A stretch of 64,000 nt of DNA, from the NCBI GenBank assembly GCA_964343835.1, contig CAYFKR010000001.1:124001-188000 (forward strand), in the 5' to 3' direction. Both the position numbers and the translations under genes were made by a program. Each line of letters starts with the position of its first letter. Position 1 is the stretch's first letter. The notes beneath the pieces were generated by a model that did no database searches, was not told the DNA's origin, and was given only the letters and a program-made list of their open reading frames with translations. The DNA comes from CALEMW01 sp964343835. Its GTDB lineage: Bacteria; Krumholzibacteriota; Krumholzibacteriia; LZORAL124-64-63. Of this stretch, positions 36,334 through 42,813 are shown piece after piece.

Positions 36334-36426
36334 AGTGTAACCGATCAGGGTCTGTTTGTCTGTTCATACCAAGGACTTCAGATCCGCAGGCTCTGCGGCC
36401 CGCCCTAGGCGGGCCGCAACCGTTTT
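36334..36426 (+). ncRNA. tracrRNA
   Basis: About 93 nt, divergent from cas9. The anti-repeat is 36334-36370. Its first 21 nt pair with the last 21 nt of the repeat without a mismatch (one G-U); after a one-base bulge, 13 of the remaining 15 repeat positions pair (three wobbles). Next come CCGCAG/CTGCGG (36384-36398) and a strong GCGGCCCGCC/GGCGGGCCGC hairpin (36395-36417), then a short T-run. The two stems share CTGCGG bases, so they are mutually exclusive in part. This defines both tracrRNA and crRNA orientation. Confidence 0.92.
36395..36426 (+). terminator. tracrRNA intrinsic terminator
   Basis: A 10-bp GC-only stem with loop CTA followed by AACCGTTTT. A second TTTT occurs at 36434-36437. 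Confidence 0.8.
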
Positions 36427-36485
36427 AAGCCGGTTTTCCCTCCCCCCGTTGACTCCCGCCCCCCCATGTGTCATCTTCCCCCCCC

Positions 36486-37139
36486 ATGAACGCTCACGAA
36501 CCGCTCCCTCCCGTCATCATCGGCATCGCCGGCGGCACTGGCTCCGGCAAGACGACGGTTGCCTTGAAGGTGCAGGAGGCGGCCCCCGGCAAGACGGTGC
36601 AGATCATCCATCACGATTCCTACTATCGTGACAACTCGCACCTCGCCCTGCCGGACCGGGCCAAGATCAACTACGACCACCCCAACGCCTTCGAGACCGA
36701 GCTCCTCATCGAGCACCTCGCCTGCCTGAAGCGTGGCGAGACCGTGGACATGCCCATCTACGACTACGCCACCCATTCGCGCACGGAGCATACGAGGCGG
36801 GTGGAGCCGGCGGACATCATGTTCGTGGAGGGCATCCTGGTGCTGGAGTCCAAGCCCCTGCGGGAGCTCATGGACATCCGGCTGTACGTGGGGGTCGACG
36901 CCGACGAACGGTTCATCCGCCGCCTGCGACGCGACATCCGCGACCGCGGCCGGACCCTGGAATCGGTCATCCACCAGTACCGCGACGTGGTGCGGCCCAT
37001 GCACCAGCAGTTCGTGAACCCGTCGAAGCGGTACGCCCATCTGATCATCCCCGAGGGGGGACACAACGCCGTGGCCATCGACATGATCGCGTCGAAGATC
37101 CACGGCATCATCCGCGAGCGGCAGGGCCTCGGGGCCTGA
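36486..37139 (+). CDS. udk: uridine kinase
   Basis: A 217-residue P-loop kinase making UMP/CMP from uridine/cytidine and a nucleoside triphosphate. The Walker A is GIAGGTGSGKTTVA; HHDSYYRD and YDHPNAFET are the family's substrate motifs, and FVEGILVLESKPLRELMD the lid-proximal motif. It is first in a salvage set with hpt and guaB. The start ATG lies in a poly-C tract with no Shine-Dalgarno sequence; TTGACT stands ~37 nt upstream and could be a -35. Confidence 0.95.
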   Translation: MNAHEPLPPVIIGIAGGTGSGKTTVALKVQEAAPGKTVQIIHHDSYYRDNSHLALPDRAKINYDHPNAFETELLIEHLACLKRGETVDMPIYDYATHSRTEHTRRVEPADIMFVEGILVLESKPLRELMDIRLYVGVDADERFIRRLRRDIRDRGRTLESVIHQYRDVVRPMHQQFVNPSKRYAHLIIPEGGHNAVAIDMIASKIHGIIRERQGLGA

Positions 37140-37160
37140 ACCCGGACAAGGGACGACGCC

Positions 37161-37715
37161 ATGACCTACGACGACCACGAGATCGTGAGCAAGGACCCCC
37201 TGATCGACCACGTGCTGATCGGGTCGGAGGAACTCGGCCGCCGCGTGAAGCAGCTCGGCGGCGAGATCAGCCGGGACTACCAGGACCGCACGCCCATCCT
37301 GGTGAACATCCTCAAGGGCGGGTTCATCTTCCTGGCCGACCTCTCGCGCTGCATCTCCACCCATCACGAGGTGGACTTCATGGCCATCAGCAGCTACCAC
37401 GGCGGCACCGAGAGCACCGGCGTGGTGAAGATCGAGAAGGACCTGAAGGCCAACATCACGGACCGCGACGTGCTGATCGTCGAGGATATCGTGGACACGG
37501 GGCTGACCCTGAACCACCTGCTCGACGTGCTGCAGACCCGCAACCCGCGTTCGATCCGCATCTGCACGCTGCTCGACAAGTCCTGCCGGCGCCTCAAGGA
37601 GGTGCCCATCGACTACCGGGGGTTCGAGATCCCCGACGAATTCGTCATCGGCTACGGGCTGGACTACGACGAGAAGTACCGCAACCTGCCCTTCATCGGG
37701 GTGATGAAACCCTGA
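37161..37715 (+). CDS. hpt: hypoxanthine phosphoribosyltransferase
   Basis: A 184-residue cytosolic salvage enzyme converting hypoxanthine/guanine and PRPP to IMP/GMP. The PRPP loop is VLIVEDIVDTGLTL; ILKGGFIFLADL and SSYHGGTES are the flexible-loop and diphosphate-binding segments. DEFVIGYGLDYDEKYRNLP is the C-terminal purine-binding signature. It follows udk by 21 nt and ends in a strong terminator before guaB. Confidence 0.96.
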   Translation: MTYDDHEIVSKDPLIDHVLIGSEELGRRVKQLGGEISRDYQDRTPILVNILKGGFIFLADLSRCISTHHEVDFMAISSYHGGTESTGVVKIEKDLKANITDRDVLIVEDIVDTGLTLNHLLDVLQTRNPRSIRICTLLDKSCRRLKEVPIDYRGFEIPDEFVIGYGLDYDEKYRNLPFIGVMKP

Positions 37716-37724
37716 CGGGCTCCG

Positions 37725-37751
37725 GGCCCCGGCGAGAGCCGGGGCCTTTTT
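37725..37751 (+). terminator. intrinsic terminator after hpt
   Basis: GGCCCCGGC, loop GAGA, GCCGGGGCC, then TTTTT: a textbook factor-independent terminator, so guaB at 37791 needs its own promoter or read-through. Confidence 0.92.
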
Positions 37752-37790
37752 CGAATCACGACCGACCGACCGCGAGTCCGAGGAGACGAC

Positions 37791-39254
37791 ATGTCCGACC
37801 GATTCCCCGAGGCGCTGACCTTCGACGACATCCTGCTGGTGCCCAACCACTCCGAGGTCACGCCCGACAAGATCGACGTCCGTACGCGCCTGAGCCGGGG
37901 CCTGGAGCTCAACGTGCCCATGCTCTCGGCGGCCATGGACACCGTCACCGAGGCCGAGATGGCCATGGCCATGGCCCGTCAGGGCGGCATCGGCGTGATC
38001 CACAAGAACCTCACGCCCAAGGAACAGGCGGAGCACGTGCTGCGGGTGAAGCGCAGCGAGTCGGGCATGATCACCGACCCCATCACCCTCGGCCCCGACA
38101 AGCCCATCCACGCGGCCCTGGACCTCATGGCCGAATACCGCATCAGCGGCGTGCCCATCACCGAGGGCGGCAAGCTGGTGGGCATCCTCACCAACCGCGA
38201 CCTGCGGTTCGTGCGCGATACCTCCATGCAGGTGCGCGAGGTCATGACCAGCGAGGGCCTGGTGACCGTGCCCGTGGGCACCACCCTGGACGACGCCGCG
38301 GAGAAGCTCCATGAGCACCGCATCGAGAAGCTGCTGGTGGTGGACGACGAGGGCAACCTGCGCGGCCTGATCACGGTCAAGGACATCCAGAAGCGCATCG
38401 ACTACCCCAACGCCAGCAAGGACGACAAGGGCCGCCTGATCTGCGGCGCCGCCGTGGGCGTGGGGGCCGGCAGCATGGACCGGGCCGAGGCCCTGGTGGG
38501 CGCCGGCGCCGACCTGCTGGTGGTGGACACCGCCCACGGCCACTCGGCCAACGTGATCGCCATGGTGCGCCGGGTGAAGGATGCCTGGCCGGACCAGCAG
38601 GTGATGGCGGGGAACATCGCCACCGCCGACGCCGCCGAGGCGCTCATCGAGGCCGGGGCCGACGCCCTGAAGGTGGGCATCGGACCGGGATCCATCTGCA
38701 CCACGCGCATCGTGGCGGGCATCGGCGTGCCGCAGATCACCGCGGTGATGGACGTGGCCGGCGTGGCTCGTCCCGCCGGCGTGCCGGTGGTGTCGGACGG
38801 CGGCATCAAGTACTCGGGCGACGTGGTCAAGGCCATCGCCGTGGGCGCGGACACCGTGATGCTCGGCTCGCTGTTCGCGGGCACCGAGGAGGCGCCGGGC
38901 GAGAAGATCCTGTACGAGGGCCGCGTCTACAAGAGCTACCGCGGCATGGGCTCGGTGGCCGCCATGGCCCAGGGCTCCAAGGACCGCTATTTCCAGGACG
39001 ATGTCACCGACTCCGAGAAGTTCGTGCCCGAGGGCATCGAGGGACGCGTGGCCTACAAGGGCATGCTGCGCGACATCCTCTTCCAGATCGTGGGCGGTCT
39101 GCGCAGCGGCATGGGCTACTGCGGAACCCCGACCATCCCCGAACTGCAGGAGCGGGCGCGGTTCGTGCGCATCACCGGCGCGGGGCTGCGCGAGAGCCAT
39201 CCCCACGACGTGCACATCACCAAGGAAGCCCCCAACTACGGGACGAGGTCGTAA
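37791..39254 (+). CDS. guaB: IMP dehydrogenase
   Basis: A 487-residue enzyme oxidising IMP to XMP with NAD+, the committed step to GMP. The catalytic Cys303 lies in GIGPGSICTTRIVAG. Two CBS domains (~95-200, e.g. VREVMTSEGLVTVPVGTTLDDAA) sit inside the TIM barrel as usual. VSDGGIKYSGDVVKAIA and the flap RGMGS are present. It uses IMP made by hpt next door. The stop TAA shares a base with the next ATG. Confidence 0.97.
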   Translation: MSDRFPEALTFDDILLVPNHSEVTPDKIDVRTRLSRGLELNVPMLSAAMDTVTEAEMAMAMARQGGIGVIHKNLTPKEQAEHVLRVKRSESGMITDPITLGPDKPIHAALDLMAEYRISGVPITEGGKLVGILTNRDLRFVRDTSMQVREVMTSEGLVTVPVGTTLDDAAEKLHEHRIEKLLVVDDEGNLRGLITVKDIQKRIDYPNASKDDKGRLICGAAVGVGAGSMDRAEALVGAGADLLVVDTAHGHSANVIAMVRRVKDAWPDQQVMAGNIATADAAEALIEAGADALKVGIGPGSICTTRIVAGIGVPQITAVMDVAGVARPAGVPVVSDGGIKYSGDVVKAIAVGADTVMLGSLFAGTEEAPGEKILYEGRVYKSYRGMGSVAAMAQGSKDRYFQDDVTDSEKFVPEGIEGRVAYKGMLRDILFQIVGGLRSGMGYCGTPTIPELQERARFVRITGAGLRESHPHDVHITKEAPNYGTRS

Positions 39255-40450
39255 TGAAGGTGCCGACGCGCAGCGACTGGACGCGCATCGGCCCCGACTT
39301 CCGGCACATGCTGCTGGCCACCCTCTTCTTCGGGGCGGCCAGCGGCATCTTCATGGCGACCCTCAACAACTACCTCTCCGACGTCCACGCCCTCGGCGCC
39401 GGCGCCCGCGGCTGGATCGAGCTGCCGCGCGAGCTGCCCGGCTTCCTGATCATCGGCGTGTCGGCCCTGCTGCTGTCGTTCATGCGTGAGACGCGGATGG
39501 CGGCCCTGGCCATGCTGCTCACGGGGCTCGGCGCCCTCGGCCTGGGCGTGATGGCCCGCGAGACCGTGCTGCTGGTGGTCTTCATCGTGGTGTGGAGCAT
39601 GGGCGACCACATCATCTTTGCGGTTGAGGGCCCCATCGGGCTCCACCTGGCGAAGCGCGGCAACGAGGGCCGGCGACTCGGTCAGCTGGGCGGCGCCCGC
39701 AACCTGGGCGTGATCGTGGGCGTGGCGGGGATCTGGGGCCTGGCCAAGCTGGCCGGCGACCGCTACGACCTGTTCTACGGACTGGCCGCCTTCTGCGCCC
39801 TGCTGGCCGGCTGGCACTACCTGCGATTGAAGGTGGGGGCCACGGCGGTACGGTCCCGCCGGCTGGTCTTCAAGCGGCGCTACAACGTGTTCTACGCCAT
39901 CAGCGCCCTGTTCGGCGTGCGCAAGCAGATCTTCCTGGCCTTCGGCGGCTGGGTGCTGGTGAGCCTGCACGGCGTGCCGGTCACGACCATCGCCCTGCTC
40001 TACTTCATCGCCGCGGGCCTGGGCGTGCTGTTCCGGCCCCTGCTGGGAGACGTGATCGACTGGCTGGGGGAGCGGGTGGTGCTGGCAGCCGACTCGCTGC
40101 TGCTGCTGGGCATCTGCATGGTCTACGCCTTCGTGGACGACGTGCGCCTGCTCTACGCCTGCTACATCCTCGACAGCGTGCTCTTCGCCCTACGCATCGC
40201 GCGCACCACCTACCTCAAGAAGATCGCCGACGACCCGTCGGACATCACCTCGACCATCAGCGTCGGCATCACCATCGACCACGTGGTGGCCATGAGCCTG
40301 CCCATCCTCTCGGGCTGGCTGTGGGAGACGTACGGGCACGAGTGGGTCTTCCTGCTGGCGGGCGCCATCGCCCTGGCGGGGTTCTTCGTCTGCCTGCAGA
40401 TCCGCGTTCCGCCGCCGGACCGCACCATGGCCGCGGAGGCGGGCTCGTGA
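39254..40450 (+). CDS. MFS transporter
   Basis: A 398-residue inner-membrane protein with ~12 hydrophobic helices in two halves, joined by a basic loop (VRSRRLVFKRRY). The first cytoplasmic loop does not show a strong MFS signature, so the family call rests on topology and length. It is coupled to guaB (TAATG) and to the fluoride channel (GTGA). The substrate is unknown; a purine or drug exporter would be a guess. Confidence 0.75.
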   Translation: MKVPTRSDWTRIGPDFRHMLLATLFFGAASGIFMATLNNYLSDVHALGAGARGWIELPRELPGFLIIGVSALLLSFMRETRMAALAMLLTGLGALGLGVMARETVLLVVFIVVWSMGDHIIFAVEGPIGLHLAKRGNEGRRLGQLGGARNLGVIVGVAGIWGLAKLAGDRYDLFYGLAAFCALLAGWHYLRLKVGATAVRSRRLVFKRRYNVFYAISALFGVRKQIFLAFGGWVLVSLHGVPVTTIALLYFIAAGLGVLFRPLLGDVIDWLGERVVLAADSLLLLGICMVYAFVDDVRLLYACYILDSVLFALRIARTTYLKKIADDPSDITSTISVGITIDHVVAMSLPILSGWLWETYGHEWVFLLAGAIALAGFFVCLQIRVPPPDRTMAAEAGS

Positions 40451-40821
40451 TCCGGCTGCTGGCCATCGCCGGGGCCGGAGCCCTGGGCGCCCTGGCCCGA
40501 TGGGGCCTGTCCGGCGCGGCGCAGCGATGGTTCCCCGCGGGATTCCCCGGCGGCACCCTCGTGGTCAACGTGCTGGGCTGCTTCCTGCTCGGGTTGCTGG
40601 CCACCGTCGGCCTGGAGCGCCTGACCCTGAGCCCCACCACCCGCACGGCCGTGCTGGTAGGTTTCCTGGGGTCGTTCACCACCTTCTCCACCTTCGGGTA
40701 CGAGACCCTGGTGCTGCTGCGCGAGGGGGATCCGGTGCGGGCGGGGTTGAATGTGGGGGTGTCGGTGGTGGTGGGCATCGCGGCGTGCTGGGGCGGGGTG
40801 ATGGTGGGGATGAGGGTTTAG
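40447..40821 (+). CDS. crcB: fluoride ion channel CrcB/Fluc
   Basis: A 124-residue four-helix membrane protein exporting fluoride as an antiparallel dimer. LGALARWGLS, the pore motif VNVLGCFLLG, and GFLGSFTTFSTFGYE with the phenylalanine and threonine track residues are all present. GTG 40447 overlaps the MFS stop. Because its 5' end is inside the MFS gene there is no room for a fluoride riboswitch. Confidence 0.95.
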   Translation: MIRLLAIAGAGALGALARWGLSGAAQRWFPAGFPGGTLVVNVLGCFLLGLLATVGLERLTLSPTTRTAVLVGFLGSFTTFSTFGYETLVLLREGDPVRAGLNVGVSVVVGIAACWGGVMVGMRV

Positions 40822-40946
40822 TTGTGCCCTGGAAAATGTCCCCCGGCCCCCCGGGGCCAATATCAGCTATTGCTAGTGTTGAAATCAAACGAGATACGGC
40901 ACACCGTGAGCTTTGTCCTGGTCCAGAGACATTTTCCGAGGCACAA
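40822..40946. mobile_element. MITE-like element or transposon-end remnant with inverted termini
   Basis: TTGTGCCCTGGAAAATGTC at 40822-40840 is repeated inverted at about 40927-40946 (GACATTTTCCGAGGCACAA), with two mismatches in the ~19-bp ends. The ~85-bp interior has no gene and includes a CCCCGG/CCGGGG hairpin (40841-40856) just after the crcB stop. No target-site duplication is clear, and no transposase is in the window. Confidence 0.45.
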
Positions 40947-40948
40947 CC

Positions 40949-41064
40949 ATATGGCCACAAGGGGCCATGTTGATAAATATGGCCATTGATAGCCAATGAA
41001 CGCTTGACTACCCCAATAATATGGCCGATCATAGCCACTATGAATAATATGCCCACAAAAAGCC
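40949..41064 (+). promoter_or_regulatory. phased operator-like repeat array upstream of the SatD gene
   Basis: ATATGGCC occurs at 40949, 40977 and 41019, and ATATGCCC at 41047. The spacings are 28, 42 and 28 bp, all multiples of 14. Each copy is followed ten bases (one helical turn) after its GGCC/GCCC by a second RGCC. The last copy overlaps the start codon region. A TTGACT (41004-41009) lies inside. This looks like a multi-site operator; the HTH of SatD is the obvious candidate regulator. Confidence 0.6.
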
Positions 41065-41732
41065 AAGCCATCCACGCTGCCGTCCTGTTCGACCAGGTCG
41101 GGTCGAGGAACAGCTCGGACCGGGACGCAGAACTGTCGGCCATCCGGCAGCAGATCAGGGTCATCAACGATGAGTTGAGCGACATCCTGATCGTTCCGAT
41201 CTCCATGTCCCGGGGTGACGAGCTCCAGGCTCTCGTGAGGGACCCGGTGGCCGCCTGGAGGATCGTCGAGACGTTCGACACGGAATCGAGGGGCCGTGCC
41301 TTCCGGTTCACGATCGGGGTCGGAGAGGTGACCACGCGATACACGGATTCCACATGGGAGATGGATGGTCCGTGCTTCCATCGCGCCAGGGATGCCATGC
41401 AGCATGCCAGGAAGAGCAAACGCTGGGTGACGTTCCGGGGGTTCGACGGCCGGAGGGACGGGATCCTCGACGGTGCGGCCCGGATGTTGCAGCTCATCCG
41501 CTCGGGATGGACAGAAAGGCAGCGCGAAGCCTACTCGTGTCGTCGCCGCTCGAATCTCCAGATCACCGCCGCGAAATCCATGGGGCTGGACCAGTCGACG
41601 CTGAGCAAGATCCTGAAAGCGGCGCATTACAAGGAGTACATCGAAATGGAGTCGGCGATGATGGATCTTCTGGACCTGTTCTGGGGAGAACTCGTCTTCG
41701 GATCCGGACTCGTGGATCGGGGAAGGCCCTAG
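41049..41732 (+). CDS. SatD-family protein: cyclase-like palm motifs plus HTH
   Basis: A 227-residue protein (ATG 41040 would add three residues). The SatD signature is visible: VLFDQVGSR with Asp15, RGDELQALV with Asp57/Glu58, FTIGVGEVTT, and DGPCFHRARDAM. A helix-turn-helix lies at ~171-191 (QITAAKSMGLDQSTLSKIL). The Asp15...Asp57 spacing and IGxGEV strand recall the metal site of class III nucleotide cyclases; catalysis is not shown for SatD proteins and this is my inference. It leads an operon with a small membrane protein and a CPBP protease, under the repeat array. Confidence 0.8.
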   Translation: MPTKSQAIHAAVLFDQVGSRNSSDRDAELSAIRQQIRVINDELSDILIVPISMSRGDELQALVRDPVAAWRIVETFDTESRGRAFRFTIGVGEVTTRYTDSTWEMDGPCFHRARDAMQHARKSKRWVTFRGFDGRRDGILDGAARMLQLIRSGWTERQREAYSCRRRSNLQITAAKSMGLDQSTLSKILKAAHYKEYIEMESAMMDLLDLFWGELVFGSGLVDRGRP

Positions 41733-41733
41733 C

Positions 41734-42078
41734 ATGGAGTGGTTCGGGGGCGTAGCGACGGTCGTGATCGGGTTGCTGAACGTATGGCCCGGCCGGTCCT
41801 TCGTCGGCTGGTCGATCCGGGGCATGGAGGGGGGAGCCGTCAACGACGCGGGGCCGGGTGCCGGCGCTCGTGTGGGGATCCTCGAACGCCTTCTCGTCTT
41901 CACGCTGATCCAGGTGGGGCAGTGGAGCGTGATCGGGTTCGTCGTGGCGGCGAAATCCATCGCGCGGTTCAGGGAGCTCGAGGACAAGGCCTTTACCGAC
42001 TACTATCTCGCCGGGACCTTCACCAGTCTCCTGGTGGCGATCGCCTCGGGACTGTTGGCGGTCTGGGTTAGATCGTGA
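41734..42078 (+). CDS. small membrane protein, DUF3307-like partner of SatD
   Basis: A 114-residue protein with three likely membrane helices (~5-20, ~48-65, ~90-112). The core GILERLLVFTLIQVGQW followed by AAKSIARFRELED resembles the C-terminal part of DUF3307 proteins, which I recall next to SatD genes. It starts 1 nt after the satD stop and GGAAGG precedes the ATG. It is a plausible membrane effector or partner of SatD; the activity is unknown. Confidence 0.65.
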   Translation: MEWFGGVATVVIGLLNVWPGRSFVGWSIRGMEGGAVNDAGPGAGARVGILERLLVFTLIQVGQWSVIGFVVAAKSIARFRELEDKAFTDYYLAGTFTSLLVAIASGLLAVWVRS

Positions 42079-42088
42079 GTGGGTGACC

Positions 42089-42742
42089 ATGCTTTCTGCC
42101 ATCCTGCTCGCAGTCATCGCACCGCTGGCTGTCGTTATCACCCTGCCCGATGTCCGAACGACCTTCCTGATCTACCAGCTCGGAATCTGTCTCGTAATGC
42201 CGGCGGTCCACTCGTTGTCGACCCGCAGCAGCCACCTGGACGCCCTGGGCCTGCGGCCCCGGTCCCGGGCTTCCGTGATCGAGGGCCTGGCCACGGGCGC
42301 CATCCTGGGCGGCGCCGCCTTCGGTGCGCTGTCCCTCGCCGACGGCACCCTCCTCGATGCGGAAGCGGCGAAGGCGGCCCTCATGGGCTGGGGCATCGAC
42401 CCGGAGCACGGCATGGGCCTGCTCGCCTTCATGGTCCTGGTCAGCGGTCCAGCCGAGGAGCTGTTCTGGCGGGGCTGGATCCACGGGAAGCTGGGGAGTC
42501 TGAAGCCAAGGGCGGCGGTCCTGGCCCTCACCACCGCCGGCTACGCGAGCTACCACCTGGTCACCCTCGACGCCCTGTTGCCCTCGGCCGGCGCCGTGGC
42601 GGTCGCGTTCGCCGGCGTGACGACGGCGGGCGGCTGGTGGGCCTGGCGCCGGGAGCGTCGGGGAGATGTGTGGGCGCCGCTGCTGGGCCATGCGGGGGCC
42701 GTGGCGGGGTACATGGCGGCGTGGTGGGTCAACGTGCGCTGA
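42089..42742 (+). CDS. CPBP-family intramembrane metalloprotease
   Basis: A 217-residue membrane protein with the CPBP motif AEELFWRGWI (Glu123, Glu124, Arg128), the second-motif histidine His156 (YASYHLVTL) and a third His201 (LLGHAGAV). These form the glutamate/histidine metal site of Rce1/CPBP proteases. It follows the small membrane protein by 10 nt, so all three genes are likely co-transcribed. CPBP enzymes process prenylated proteins or bacteriocin-related peptides; the substrate here is unknown. GTG 42083 is an alternative start. Confidence 0.85.
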   Translation: MLSAILLAVIAPLAVVITLPDVRTTFLIYQLGICLVMPAVHSLSTRSSHLDALGLRPRSRASVIEGLATGAILGGAAFGALSLADGTLLDAEAAKAALMGWGIDPEHGMGLLAFMVLVSGPAEELFWRGWIHGKLGSLKPRAAVLALTTAGYASYHLVTLDALLPSAGAVAVAFAGVTTAGGWWAWRRERRGDVWAPLLGHAGAVAGYMAAWWVNVR

Positions 42743-42813
42743 AACGTCCCGCCCTTGTCTACCATCCCGCCCCCCGCTACCTTGGACGTCTCACCGCCAC
42801 CCCGGGAGGCCCC

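Noticed and set aside
36471..39215. A ~900-residue frame on the - strand opposite udk, hpt and guaB
   Set aside because: It is His/Val/Gly-rich and low in complexity, as expected for a shadow of GC-rich coding DNA; the + strand genes have clear motifs.
40400..40450. A fluoride riboswitch before crcB
   Set aside because: The crcB start overlaps the MFS gene, and no riboswitch-like leader exists there.
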